Notes: generated from the letters alone by a model not told the origin. Counted from the first letter of the stretch, positions 9,131-17,231 are shown. The stretch: 64,000 nt of DNA from Dietzia cinnamea NBRC 102147 (GCF_001571065.1 NZ_BCSW01000008.1:43004-107003); one strand, 5' to 3'. A program made the numbers and translations.

Positions 9131-9180
9131 ACCCGCCCCGGAGGGCGGGGAACGCGGATGGGTTCGTCGGGCAGGTGCAC
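9131..9180 (-). promoter_or_regulatory. Leader with GTGCACCTG motif and GC-rich hairpin
   Basis: The minus strand carries GTGCACCTG plus CGAACCC at 9160-9180, matching 18 of 21 positions with the element at 5777-5797. It is followed by the hairpin CCCGCCC / GGGCGGG (stem arms at 9143-9149 and 9132-9138) about 25 bp before the GTG start at 9109. It could act as a translational or transcriptional attenuator inside the operon. Confidence 0.45.
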
Positions 9181-9240
9181 CGCCCGCCCCACAGTCCTAA
9201 GAACGCGGCGCCGCGCGAGGGTTCGCGGGCGGGCAAGGGG

Positions 9241-9507
9241 TCAGAGCTGCTGACCGAGGTCGATGAGCCAGTTCAGCCACGCCACCCCGCCGCCGGCCAG
9301 AACCGCGGCACCGAGCGCGGTCCAGGCGCCGATACGCGCCTTCGTGGCGGTGGCGTGGTGGCCGTTGGCGGTGGCGAGTGCCCAGATGAGGGCGCAGACG
9401 ATCAGCATCAACACGGCGATCACCAGGACGAAGGTGAGCAGCGCGCCGATCACCTCGCGCAGGTCGCCGATCCCGCCGAGGCCGTCGAAGTCGGGGAACA
9501 CGTCCAT
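9241..9507 (-). CDS. Small two-helix membrane protein
   Basis: The protein has 88 residues from ATG 9507, preceded by GGGAG; the longer frame beginning at 9609 overlaps the M23 gene and its first 34 residues look non-coding. Two hydrophobic helices are visible: VIGALLTFVLVIAVLMLIVCALIWAL and GAWTALGAAVLAGGGVAWLNWLI, with a short basic loop (HHATATKAR) between them. It closely parallels the downstream 106-residue protein in layout (GLxGIxxLRxxxGAxxT near the N-terminus of both), so I suspect an ancient duplication of a pilin-like or scaffold subunit. Confidence 0.75.
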   Translation of the reverse strand: MDVFPDFDGLGGIGDLREVIGALLTFVLVIAVLMLIVCALIWALATANGHHATATKARIGAWTALGAAVLAGGGVAWLNWLIDLGQQL

Positions 9508-9512
9508 GCCGC

Positions 9513-11159
9513 TCAGCTCCCGGACCGAACGGTGACATGGAGGTGGTCGTAGTGGCCGCCGGTGACGTCGCCGGGGTCGTGCATGCCGCCGCCGGTGTAG
9601 TCGCGCCAACCATCGGCGTCGCGGGAGAGGGACCAGATCTTGCCCTGCCAGATGAGGTACTCGACCCCGAGGGTTTCGGCGTGGTCCTGCATCCAGTTGG
9701 TGACGTCCCAGCCGGCTTCGAGCTGCGCCGGTGTGGGGTGCTGGCCGATGGCGTTGCCGAAGGTCAGATCGCAGGCCCGGCCGAGCGGGTGTTCGGAGCG
9801 CGGTGAGTAGCAGGCCCAGGAGGTGTCGGGGAAGGCGGCGGTGCCCTGCTGGTACAGGTGCAGCATCCGAGCGGTGATCTGTCCATCGCTGGTGGGGTCG
9901 TCGACGAGGCGGTCCGGGTCACCGTCAAGGGGGTCGGGATGCCCGCCCGGGGTGCTGGTGTCGGGGTCGCAGCCGGCCGGGGCGCCGGTCTCGGGTTCGG
10001 GGAGGTCGGCGGCATCATGGGCGTTGAGCCAGGCGGCGGGGTCGGTGTGCTCACCGTCGGTGCCGCCGTGGCGGACCTCGAAATGCAGATGCGGCCCGGT
10101 GCTGTTGCCCGAGGAGCCGATGTCGCCGATGTGCTGGCCGGCGGTGACGGTGTCGCCGGGTTGGACGTGGATGCCGGTCTCCCACATGTGCCCGTACGCG
10201 GTCGCGACACTCTGCCCGTTGATGGTGTGTTCGATGACGATGAGCCCGCCGTAGCCGCCGGAGAACTCGGCGACGGTGACGGTGCCATCGGCCGCAGCGA
10301 GGATCGGGATGCCGTCCGGGGCGGCGAAGTCGGTGCCGGTGTGGAACGAACTCTCCCCGGAGATCGGATGGACCCGCGGCCCGTACTCGCTGGTCAGCAC
10401 CGAGGTGCCCGCGGGCACCGGGAACACCACCCGCGAAGACTCCGCAGCAACAGTCTGCACGGCCGGAACCGTGGCGTCGCCGGCCGAGGCGCCCGCGCTG
10501 GCTGTCGTGGTGGTGCCGGTGAGGGTGGTCAGGATGGTCTCGGCGACGGACTCGTAGTTGCGGTACCGGTCGGGGTAGGCGGACACCTCGACGGCTTGGG
10601 CGGCCTCGCCCTTGTCCATCTGCTCCCAGCCGGGAATGTCCAACAGGCCACGCGGTGAGGGGTGGTTGGGGCCGGTGGGTCCGCCGAAGAACGCCTGCGC
10701 CTGATACGTCGGGTCCATCAGCTCGGCGACGGTGCCCCACCCGGACTGCGGGCGCATCTGGAACAACCCCAGGGAGTCGTTGTCGGAACCGTCGCCGTCG
10801 TTGGGATAGTCCGCCGACTCCGGATAGACGCTCGTGTTGGACAGCATCCGCAGGGTGGATTCGGTCAGCGCCGCCATCAGCGCAATCACCAGCCCGTCCC
10901 GGGTCACCCCGTCAATGCCGGACCCGGTCTCGATGATCGTCGCCGCATGCGTGAGCTGCTGATTGTTCAGCGTGAAGGTCTCGCCGTTGGCGGTGGTGAC
11001 CTCCAGCTCGTCAGGGACGCCGCCGACCCTGACACTTGTGCCGGCCACGGTGCAGGAGGCCGAGGCGGCAGGGTTCATCACCACCCCGACCCCGACCAAC
11101 ACCAGCGACGGCGCCAGGAACACCAGCGCGAGAGCGGCGAGGGCGAGCTTCTTCACCAT
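9513..11159 (-). CDS. Secreted cell-wall hydrolase with lytic-transglycosylase-like and M23 peptidase domains
   Basis: The protein has 548 residues and would open peptidoglycan for the transfer channel (VirB1-like role). Residues 1-30 form a signal or anchor helix. Residues 65-215 look like a goose-type lysozyme or transglycosylase fold (ALTESTLRM, SLGLFQMRPQSGWG). Residues 250-375 are an M23 LytM peptidase with the zinc ligands of HTGTD (H273, D277) and HLH (357-359). Residues 410-548 form a third domain with HPLGRACDLTF and HYDHLHV, resembling the C-terminal domain of actinobacterial M23 and VanY-like proteins. Three wall-active modules in one chain is notable. Confidence 0.88.
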   Translation of the reverse strand: MVKKLALAALALVFLAPSLVLVGVGVVMNPAASASCTVAGTSVRVGGVPDELEVTTANGETFTLNNQQLTHAATIIETGSGIDGVTRDGLVIALMAALTESTLRMLSNTSVYPESADYPNDGDGSDNDSLGLFQMRPQSGWGTVAELMDPTYQAQAFFGGPTGPNHPSPRGLLDIPGWEQMDKGEAAQAVEVSAYPDRYRNYESVAETILTTLTGTTTTASAGASAGDATVPAVQTVAAESSRVVFPVPAGTSVLTSEYGPRVHPISGESSFHTGTDFAAPDGIPILAAADGTVTVAEFSGGYGGLIVIEHTINGQSVATAYGHMWETGIHVQPGDTVTAGQHIGDIGSSGNSTGPHLHFEVRHGGTDGEHTDPAAWLNAHDAADLPEPETGAPAGCDPDTSTPGGHPDPLDGDPDRLVDDPTSDGQITARMLHLYQQGTAAFPDTSWACYSPRSEHPLGRACDLTFGNAIGQHPTPAQLEAGWDVTNWMQDHAETLGVEYLIWQGKIWSLSRDADGWRDYTGGGMHDPGDVTGGHYDHLHVTVRSGS

Positions 11160-11174
11160 GAGCGCACCTCCGGC

Positions 11175-11873
11175 CTATCGGAGGGGGTTGTCGAGCTGGG
11201 ACAGCCGCAGCAGGTGGCAGGTGTCGTAGGTCGGGCCGCAGACGAGGAACACGGTGAACGCCACCGGATGCTCGGAGGTGACGGTCTCGTCGTTCCAGAC
11301 CCCTTCGCGGTGGCGGGTGCCCTCGATCGTGTAGGCGATGGTGCCCTCGGCGAGCTGTCCGGGTTGTGCCTGTTCGAGGGCCGCATCCCAGGCATCGGGG
11401 ACGAACACCTCGTCGATGGTGAGGTGCTGGGCGGTGGCGTAGTGGCGCAGCTCGATCCAGGCGTCCCGGTTCGGCAGGTAGGTGGCGATGTCGGAGGCAA
11501 GGCCGGCCTGCTCCGCACCCGAGGGGTCGCCGACGGCGAGGACGACCGAGGTGTAGTCCACGGGCATGAACCCGCTGGCCGTGTCCCAGGCGAACAGCGC
11601 CGTCGCGACGTTGCGGGCGAAGGTCGCCGGATCAGCCGAGGCCCGCACCGTCGGCAGACGCGGTGTCGCGGTCGGGGCCGGATCACCGGGCACCGGATCG
11701 CTGGAGGCAGTAATACCTGGTCCAGGCTCGGTCTCAACCATGCTGCCGGTGGGTGGTCCGGTGAGGAGGCCGTAGACGCCGACACCGGCCAGCACCAGGA
11801 CCGCCACGAGGGCGGCGAGTGCGGCGATCAGCCGGTGACGGGAACGCGGGGCAGACAGGTCGGGAGTCTTCAT
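11175..11873 (-). CDS. Membrane-anchored VirB8/TcpC-like protein (putative)
   Basis: The protein has 232 residues from ATG 11873; GTG 11888 and GTG 11891 are in-frame alternatives. A cytoplasmic basic stretch (SAPRSRHR) precedes one transmembrane helix (LIAALAALVAVLVLAGVGVYGLL). An extracellular Pro/Thr linker follows, then a roughly 150-residue domain (FARNVATALFAWDT to the end). This bitopic layout is that of VirB8/TcpC-type channel scaffolds with an NTF2-like periplasmic domain, but sequence evidence for that fold is weak. It lies 14 bp upstream of the M23 hydrolase gene. Confidence 0.72.
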   Translation of the reverse strand: MKTPDLSAPRSRHRLIAALAALVAVLVLAGVGVYGLLTGPPTGSMVETEPGPGITASSDPVPGDPAPTATPRLPTVRASADPATFARNVATALFAWDTASGFMPVDYTSVVLAVGDPSGAEQAGLASDIATYLPNRDAWIELRHYATAQHLTIDEVFVPDAWDAALEQAQPGQLAEGTIAYTIEGTRHREGVWNDETVTSEHPVAFTVFLVCGPTYDTCHLLRLSQLDNPLR

Positions 11874-11888
11874 GCCCGGTAGGTGCAC
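11874..11888 (-). promoter_or_regulatory. GTGCACCT leader motif at the start of the VirB8-like gene
   Basis: The minus strand reads GTGCACCTACCGGGC directly before ATG 11873, a variant of the GTGCACCTGCC motif found in the other operon gaps. Here it abuts the start codon, so it could encode the first residues if GTG 11888 or 11891 is the true start. No purine-rich ribosome site is present before ATG 11873. Confidence 0.3.
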
Positions 11889-11915
11889 CACGTGTACCCG
11901 CAGTCGCCCGAATGC

Positions 11916-12923
11916 TCAGAGGGCGCGCAGGTGTCCCCGTGCGGGCGGGGTCTCGTGGCCTGCCCGGCGGTCGCGGGCGGTACGCAGTTCCTCGGCGAAC
12001 CTGCTGGTGCCCTCGACGGCGGTCAGGAAGGACTCGATCTGCTCGTCGGTGAGTTCGGCGGCGAGCTGCTCGGCGTCGTAGTGGGTCCACCAGTTGGCCA
12101 GTTCGGTCCAGGTCAGCACAAACGCCCGCACCGGATACCGCACCGGCGCACCATCATCGTCGGCTGGCGCCGTGGACCGGGGGGTGCGCTTCTTCGCTGT
12201 CGCGGTCTTCGCGCGGGCGAGCGCGTCGGCGGCAAGCTGGTGCAGGTCCGCCTCGCGCTCATCCCTGGCTGTCTCGGCGAGATCGCGGAGGTGCCGGTAG
12301 ATCGGATCGACGGCGGCACCGGCGTCGATCCGCTCCAGCTCGCCGGCCACGTATTGGCGTAGCTCGGCCGGCTGGGCGGGGTCGTCGGCAAGCTGCTGGA
12401 GGTAGCTGATCTTGTCCAGCGTGGTGTGGGACGCACCGCCCGGGATCATCGCCGCCGCCTGCTCCCGTGCCTTCCCGGCAGGTGACGGTGGTGCAAAATT
12501 TGCACCACCGTCGCTTCCAGGCTGATTTTCCGCACTGAACCGGGCCGCGGCCTGCCGGCGGGCGGCGTCCTCGGCCATCAGCGCCTTCAGCTCCCGGTAG
12601 AGGGCGGCGGCCTCGGTCTGGGTCAGGGGTTTGTGCAGGACGTTGTCGTCCTGCTCGGCCAAGAGGTGCCCGAGCCGGTCGGAGATGCCCGAGCGGACCC
12701 ACACGTTGACGGTCTTCCAGCCGAGCTGTCTGATCGCGGTCAGCCTCCTGGCCCCGCACACGAGCACGCCGTCGGGGGTGATGGTGATGGGTTGGAGGAG
12801 GCCGTCGCGGTCGATGGAGGCCGCGAGTTCGTCGATGCTCCCCAGCTCGGTGCGGTGTCGGCGCCCAACCTGGATCGAGGCGACGGTGCGTTCCAGCTCG
12901 ATGGACCCCGCCGGCGCGCTCAT
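11916..12923 (-). CDS. ParB-like nuclease-domain protein
   Basis: The protein has 335 residues. The N-terminal ParB domain (about 8-110) shows the IQVGRRHRTELGSIDELAASIDRDGLLQPITI opening, the CGARRLTAIRQLGW motif (family consensus GERR) and EQDDNVLHKPLTQTEAAALYRELK, the start of the helix-turn-helix region. After residue 240 comes a separate Trp-rich C-terminal region (VLTWTELANWWTHYDAEQLAAELTDEQIESFL). Likely roles are stabilisation of the excised element or transcriptional control. It overlaps the upstream gene by 4 bp (ATGA). A perfect 29-bp palindrome lies inside it. No ParA partner is visible in the window. Confidence 0.87.
   Translation of the reverse strand: MSAPAGSIELERTVASIQVGRRHRTELGSIDELAASIDRDGLLQPITITPDGVLVCGARRLTAIRQLGWKTVNVWVRSGISDRLGHLLAEQDDNVLHKPLTQTEAAALYRELKALMAEDAARRQAAARFSAENQPGSDGGANFAPPSPAGKAREQAAAMIPGGASHTTLDKISYLQQLADDPAQPAELRQYVAGELERIDAGAAVDPIYRHLRDLAETARDEREADLHQLAADALARAKTATAKKRTPRSTAPADDDGAPVRYPVRAFVLTWTELANWWTHYDAEQLAAELTDEQIESFLTAVEGTSRFAEELRTARDRRAGHETPPARGHLRAL
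12484..12512. repeat. 29-bp perfect palindrome inside the parB-like gene
   Basis: The arms GACGGTGGTGCAAA (12484-12497) and its exact reverse complement (12499-12512) flank a single A. The site encodes DGGANFAPP in a linker between the ParB DNA-binding region and the C-terminal part. Centromere-like parS sites and dimeric repressor operators have this form, so it could be bound by the protein encoded around it. This is inference from symmetry only. Confidence 0.55.
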
Positions 12924-13822
12924 CGCGACCCGCCCCCACGGGGATTCCGGTTGCGGTGGGCGGGTGCGGCCAGGGAGATGGTGAGCACGAGGTCGTCGTC
13001 GCGCAGCAGCACCGGCAGGCTCTCGCCGATCAGCAGCCGCAACAGGACGCCCCGCCCCGCGGTCGTGGCGGCGTAGGCGGGGTGGGGGTTACCCAGCAGC
13101 GCCTTCAACAGCGCCGTCCAGGAATGGCCGGGGATGTCGAGCAGTGCGCGGGCGTGCTTGTCGCGGCGCAGCGCCTCGTAGGTGGCCTGGCGGGTGCCGG
13201 CCTTGGTCAGCACCCCGCACACATGCTCGATCCCGGCGCGCGCCGTGGCTGGCGGCCAGTCCAGCAACGTGAACAACGCGATCGCGTCCTCGACCGTGGA
13301 GCCCGCCGACGTGCGCGCCCGCACCGACGCTGGCGCGCCGTCGCCCTCATCATCGGCGGCGGTTGTGGTGTCATCGGTGATCTGGAATGCGGGGTGGTAG
13401 TCGGCCAGCGGGTTCTCCCGGTCGGAGAAGCGTTCGGGGTCGTGGAACGCTGAGATGTGCGGGCGGCGTGCCTGGTGGACCGAGCACAGGAGTCCTTGGG
13501 CGCGTTCTTCGAAGATGCACGTGATCCGCACCGCATGGGTCACCACCGCCCACGGATCATTCGCCGTGCGGGCAGCTTGGGTGCGCATCACGTCGAACGC
13601 CGCGGTGGCTGCCTCCCAGGGGTCCAGGTCGTGCTTATGCGCCAGTGGCGCGTACTTCTCCGCCGCGTAGGCCATCAGTTCTGCGGCGGTGGCGTCGTGC
13701 TCCCACGCGCCTGGCCCGGCATCGTGGAGGCGAGTCAGCAGCGTGCGTAGACCTTCGCTTCGCGTGAAATCCTCGCCGCTCTCGGTTCTCTGGCGAATGG
13801 TGGTGTGGGCGTTCTCGGTCAT
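12920..13822 (-). CDS. Hypothetical soluble protein of the transfer operon
   Basis: The protein has 300 residues from ATG 13822, which has AGGAGG 10 bp upstream; the frame continues to 13903 but without a better start. The sequence is mostly helical, with no membrane segment. Pieces such as LDPWEAATAAFDVMRTQAART, PWAVVTHAVRITCIFEERAQGLLCS and HSWTALLKALLGNPHPAYAATTAGRGVLLRLLIGE give the impression of a conserved actinobacterial mobile-element protein with a short acidic linker near residue 155. I cannot name the family. It overlaps parB by 4 bp. A strong hairpin covering its ribosome site suggests regulated translation. Confidence 0.75.
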   Translation of the reverse strand: MTENAHTTIRQRTESGEDFTRSEGLRTLLTRLHDAGPGAWEHDATAAELMAYAAEKYAPLAHKHDLDPWEAATAAFDVMRTQAARTANDPWAVVTHAVRITCIFEERAQGLLCSVHQARRPHISAFHDPERFSDRENPLADYHPAFQITDDTTTAADDEGDGAPASVRARTSAGSTVEDAIALFTLLDWPPATARAGIEHVCGVLTKAGTRQATYEALRRDKHARALLDIPGHSWTALLKALLGNPHPAYAATTAGRGVLLRLLIGESLPVLLRDDDLVLTISLAAPAHRNRNPRGGGSR

Positions 13823-13829
13823 GGTGGGG

Positions 13830-13855
13830 GCACCTCCTAACAGGCAGGTGCGCAC
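13830..13855 (-). promoter_or_regulatory. Leader motif forming a hairpin over the Shine-Dalgarno of the downstream gene
   Basis: On the minus strand GTGCGCACCTGCCTG (13841-13855) runs into GTTAGGAGGTGC. GCACCT pairs with AGGTGC and CCT with AGG, leaving a GTT loop and one bulged base, so the AGGAGG ribosome site of the gene starting at 13822 would lie in the stem. This is the clearest of the leader structures in the operon. Confidence 0.45.
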
Positions 13856-13922
13856 GCCGTCCCCAACGACGACGTCCATGCTGCCTGCCCGGGCGGTGCT
13901 CATGACCTCTCACCTGCTCAGC

Positions 13923-14354
13923 TCATCCGACCGGCGACCGCGACGGAACGGACTCGGTTGTCTTGCTGCGGCCGAAGGCCGACAGCGGCGGCAACCGGCG
14001 CGCCCGATCCCCAAGCCCTCGCACACCGGTGTTCGTGGCGGTGCGGGTGCGGCGAGCCAACTCGACCTCGAAGTCGATGCCCCGCCCCGCCAGCGCCGCA
14101 CCCTGGCGGGCGAGAAGGTCCGTAGGGCGCACCCACTCCACCCCCCGCGCACGCAGGCCCGCATCTTGGGCGAGCCGCTCACGGCTGTGGCCCCGGAGAC
14201 CAGCGATCCTCGCCGCTTGCACTGCCTCTGGTGTCTCCGCCTTCTCGGCCGGCGGTGTCTCGACCTGCTCGGCTGGCGTCAACGTCGGGTGGCCGGTCTC
14301 CGGCACCGGCGGTCGCCGGTGAGGTTCCTGCTGGTGGTCGTGATCGGGATTCAT
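13923..14354 (-). CDS. Small basic hypothetical protein
   Basis: The protein has 143 residues from ATG 14354, which overlaps the upstream DUF2637 stop by 4 bp; the longer frame reading is a shadow of that gene. The first 50 residues are polar and Pro/His/Glu-rich, and the rest is strongly basic and Arg-rich (AARIAGLRGHSRERLAQDAGLRARG, RGLGDRARRLPPLSAFGRSK). No domain is recognised. The composition suggests nucleic-acid binding or a disordered adaptor. It lies between the DUF2637 gene and the hypothetical gene upstream of parB. Confidence 0.6.
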   Translation of the reverse strand: MNPDHDHQQEPHRRPPVPETGHPTLTPAEQVETPPAEKAETPEAVQAARIAGLRGHSRERLAQDAGLRARGVEWVRPTDLLARQGAALAGRGIDFEVELARRTRTATNTGVRGLGDRARRLPPLSAFGRSKTTESVPSRSPVG

Positions 14355-15169
14355 GCGTCCTTCGCCTCCTCGGCATCGGCGTGTTCGGTGGTATCGGGAA
14401 GGTGCGCGCTGGTGAACCACCGGCCCACCGTGGACGGGTGGACGCCCAGTTCGCGGGCGATCTTCTTGTTCGACCATCCCTGCCCGCGCAGCGCCGCCGC
14501 CCGCGCCCGTCGGTCGGCGGCATCCGTCGCGGCATCGCCCTGCGGGTCAGCGCGCCGGGCCGCTGATGCCTGCCTCGTGCCGGGAGCTGCGACGGGGTCG
14601 TTCTCCTGCGAGGTCGGCGCCCACAGCGCGGCGGCTTCCACGCCATCTGGTGCTGTCACCGCCGATACCGGCTCCCACGCTGCGTCCGGGCCGGGGTCCT
14701 CGATCGCTGCGGCTTCGATCGCGGACTCGTCGGTGGATGCGGGCACCTCGGCGGCAAGTTGCGGTCGGGTGAGGATGACGGTCAGGTGGGTGATCGCCAG
14801 CAGCACCACGGGCGGCACCGCCGCCACCGCAGCCGCCAGCACTCCGGGCACGTCCGCATCGGCAGCCACCACGGCATGGATCGCGTTGGCGGTCACCGAC
14901 ACGAGAGCGCCGCCGATCAGCAGCGCCCACGGGTACCACGCCGACCGCTGGCCGGCCAGGGCGACGACGGCGACGGTGGCCACGACGATGATGCCGTCGA
15001 CGATCAGCGGCCACGCCCACGCCTGCGAGCCGCCGACCCCGGAGCGGGCGGCCAGGTCCGCCAACGCCGTGAACGACAGCCAGAACGCGCCGCCGGCGAT
15101 GAACACCGTCCCGGCGACCGCCGTGACCACCGCCCACCGTCGACTCGTCGGACTGCTAGGGACGGTCAT
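14351..15169 (-). CDS. DUF2637 membrane protein with C-terminal helix-turn-helix
   Basis: The protein has 272 residues from ATG 15169. The N-terminal 125 residues hold four hydrophobic helices (VVTAVAGTVFIAGGAFWLSF, WPLIVDGIIVVATVAVVALA, YPWALLIGGALVSVTANAIH, VPPVVLLAITHLTVILT), the DUF2637 pattern seen in plasmid Spd-type spread proteins. The C-terminal 50 residues read ARAAALRGQGWSNKKIARELGVHPSTVGRWF, a clear helix-turn-helix of resolvase or MerR style. The fusion suggests a membrane-tethered DNA-binding protein, perhaps acting in intramycelial or intracellular spread or in replication placement. It overlaps the primase gene by 4 bp. Confidence 0.85.
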   Translation of the reverse strand: MTVPSSPTSRRWAVVTAVAGTVFIAGGAFWLSFTALADLAARSGVGGSQAWAWPLIVDGIIVVATVAVVALAGQRSAWYPWALLIGGALVSVTANAIHAVVAADADVPGVLAAAVAAVPPVVLLAITHLTVILTRPQLAAEVPASTDESAIEAAAIEDPGPDAAWEPVSAVTAPDGVEAAALWAPTSQENDPVAAPGTRQASAARRADPQGDAATDAADRRARAAALRGQGWSNKKIARELGVHPSTVGRWFTSAHLPDTTEHADAEEAKDA

Positions 15170-16113
15170 GACAGCCGTCGTCCCGGAGCGGACGGACGCA
15201 CGGTCGCCTCGCGAGCAAACCACCCGTCTCTGGCCTGCGGCGCGCCGCGTTCCACCGGCGGCGAAGGGCGTGGTTGGGGTTGGGTGGTGCGGTAGGCCGA
15301 GCGGACGGTCGTCGTGATCTCCCGCTCGCCCAACCCCACTTCCGAGGCCGCGGCCGCGAGCACATCCAGTGCCTCCGGGGCCGGGACACCGTTCTCGGCC
15401 AGTCGGCAGGCGGCCCAAAACAGGCCCCGGTTCCGTTCCCCTTCGCCGCGGGCAGCGACCCACACCGCCAGCCGCGACACATCCACCGACCGCTCCACAT
15501 CGTCGCCCGTCCTGGGCGGGGGCATCGGGCGCGGGTCGAGGAAGTCCCGCAGCCGGTCCGAACCCAGCGTCGCCGAGGGGCCGGTGTTGATCTGCCGCAC
15601 CCGGTAGCCGACAGCTCCGCCATTGGTGGACACCATCGAGGGTGGGACGAGGATGTAGCCGCCGTCGCCACGGAAGTCCACACCGGCGCGCGCGGCCTGC
15701 CAGGACCGCTGCGCCCGCTCCGGTGTCGCCGGGTAGTAGGCGTGCATCCCGCCCGACGGCGTGGACACCAGGAACGCCCACCCCGACACGAGGCCGGCAC
15801 GGTGGGCGCGCCCGAAGGAGGCGAATCCGTCGACGGGGGCGTGGACATCGACGTCCACCACCACCATCCCGGAGGTGGCGCCGGTGGGGACAGCGAGGTT
15901 CGCATCCGGGTGCGTCCGCCACCAGGCTTCCACCTGGCCAGGATCGGTGGTGGCGTCGTGGAACCCGTGCGCGGTGAGCGGACGCTTCCCGCCCGGCACG
16001 CACGGGAACACCGGCACCCCTGCGGCGGCGAGTTCTCGTGCCGCGGCGGAGACCGGCCATGGCCTGGTCATCTGCGACAGCACACCCGCGAGCGCATCCG
16101 TAGCGGCCATCAC
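15166..16113 (-). CDS. Bifunctional DNA primase/polymerase (AEP superfamily)
   Basis: The protein has 315 residues. The N-terminal prim-pol domain (about 20-200) contains AARELAAAGVPVFPCVPGGKRPLT, the catalytic-type acidic pair in GMVVVDVDVHAP, STPSGGMHAYY and GVDFRGDGGYILVPPS, all hallmarks of phage and plasmid Prim-Pol. A helical C-terminal segment (GLFWAACRLAENG, REITTTVRSAYR) is typical of these proteins. It probably primes or copies the transferred strand. Start GTG 16113 overlaps the antirestriction gene stop; ATG 16110 is the alternative. No helicase domain is attached. Confidence 0.9.
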   Translation of the reverse strand: MMAATDALAGVLSQMTRPWPVSAAARELAAAGVPVFPCVPGGKRPLTAHGFHDATTDPGQVEAWWRTHPDANLAVPTGATSGMVVVDVDVHAPVDGFASFGRAHRAGLVSGWAFLVSTPSGGMHAYYPATPERAQRSWQAARAGVDFRGDGGYILVPPSMVSTNGGAVGYRVRQINTGPSATLGSDRLRDFLDPRPMPPPRTGDDVERSVDVSRLAVWVAARGEGERNRGLFWAACRLAENGVPAPEALDVLAAAASEVGLGEREITTTVRSAYRTTQPQPRPSPPVERGAPQARDGWFAREATVRPSAPGRRLS

Positions 16114-17231
16114 AGATCCCGTCCCTGCATCACGGCCGTGCTGGCCGCGGGGCGGGGACCCGTTTCGGGCACGGGCTCGACCCGCCTCGCCGACGCTGCG
16201 CGTTCGGGTGCTGTCCGCTCGTGGGATGGCTGGTTGCGGTGCGGCGTCTCACGGTCGAGACCCGGTGGAGTGCCGTCACCGACCTGGGCGGTGTCGAGCT
16301 GATCGAGGATCGCAAGCGCGGTCTTGCGGACCCGCTCGCCGGTGGCCTTGACGATCTCGGCCGGTTCCTTGCCGTCCACCCGCGCCGCCCAGGTCGACAC
16401 GTAGGGGATCGTGTACCCGGTCGTGTCCATGTGATGGGCGGCGCCGATCATCAGCGCCACCGACTCGGCCTCCACCTCCCCGATGCCGCGATGCTGGCGG
16501 GCGTCCTCCTGGTCGGGGCCGTGCATCAGGACGTGCCCAAGTTCATGGGCGAGCGTCTTGACCTGCGCGGCGGGGTCCATGTTCTCCCTGACCGCGACCG
16601 TCTTCGCGGTGTAGTCCGTCATGCCGTTGGCGCCGTGGATCATGCCCTCGTGCGGCACCCGCAGCACGGTGAACCCGCGCTCCTCAATGAGCCTGGCCAG
16701 ACCGTTCCATAACCCGGCCGGTGCTTCGCCTTCCAGCAGCTTCGGCGCGGGTGGTTCCGGGATCGGGTCACCGGCAGTCTGCGAGGCGTCCCACACGTAG
16801 GCGGGCTTGGCGGTAATCATCTTCGAGCGCACGACCTCACCGGGGCGTGGCTTTTCGCCCATGCCGAGCCGCCGCCACGACTCCGCATCCTGTGGCGTGG
16901 CGGTAGCGAACCGGCCGGTGACCGGGGCGAGGATCATGTACCCCGACTGACCCTTCTCCACCTGCCGGCCCAAGGTCTGCCACTGGCGATACCCGGCCGC
17001 ATACGACGGCATCGGCTCCGGCACCCGACCTGCCTCGTAAGCCGCGGCATGCTGTGCCCAGATCAACAGGGTGTTGGAGAACGATCTCGCCCTGAACCGC
17101 GCCGCGAACGCGAGCGCACGGCCCCAGTCGTCGCCAGAGACGAGCTGTTCGACGGCGCCGGTCAGCTGCTCATGCAGCTCATCGAGCTTCGCCTCCCGCG
17201 CGGCCTGGGCTTCCTCCCGTGTCGTGGCCAT
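16110..17231 (-). CDS. ArdC-like antirestriction protein with zincin metallopeptidase domain
   Basis: The protein has 373 residues. The N-terminal domain (about 15-110) matches the ArdC/DUF1738 ssDNA-binding type (ALAFAARFRARSFSNTLLIWAQ, AGYRQWQTLGRQVEKGQSGYMI). The second domain has a metallopeptidase motif HELGHVLMHG at about residue 230, followed by EVEAESVALMIG, which supplies the third zinc-ligand region. ArdC proteins protect incoming conjugative DNA from restriction, which fits its place as the first gene of the transfer operon. The ribosome site GGGAGGAG precedes ATG 17231. The C-terminal 60 residues are disordered. Confidence 0.9.
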   Translation of the reverse strand: MATTREEAQAAREAKLDELHEQLTGAVEQLVSGDDWGRALAFAARFRARSFSNTLLIWAQHAAAYEAGRVPEPMPSYAAGYRQWQTLGRQVEKGQSGYMILAPVTGRFATATPQDAESWRRLGMGEKPRPGEVVRSKMITAKPAYVWDASQTAGDPIPEPPAPKLLEGEAPAGLWNGLARLIEERGFTVLRVPHEGMIHGANGMTDYTAKTVAVRENMDPAAQVKTLAHELGHVLMHGPDQEDARQHRGIGEVEAESVALMIGAAHHMDTTGYTIPYVSTWAARVDGKEPAEIVKATGERVRKTALAILDQLDTAQVGDGTPPGLDRETPHRNQPSHERTAPERAASARRVEPVPETGPRPAASTAVMQGRDL

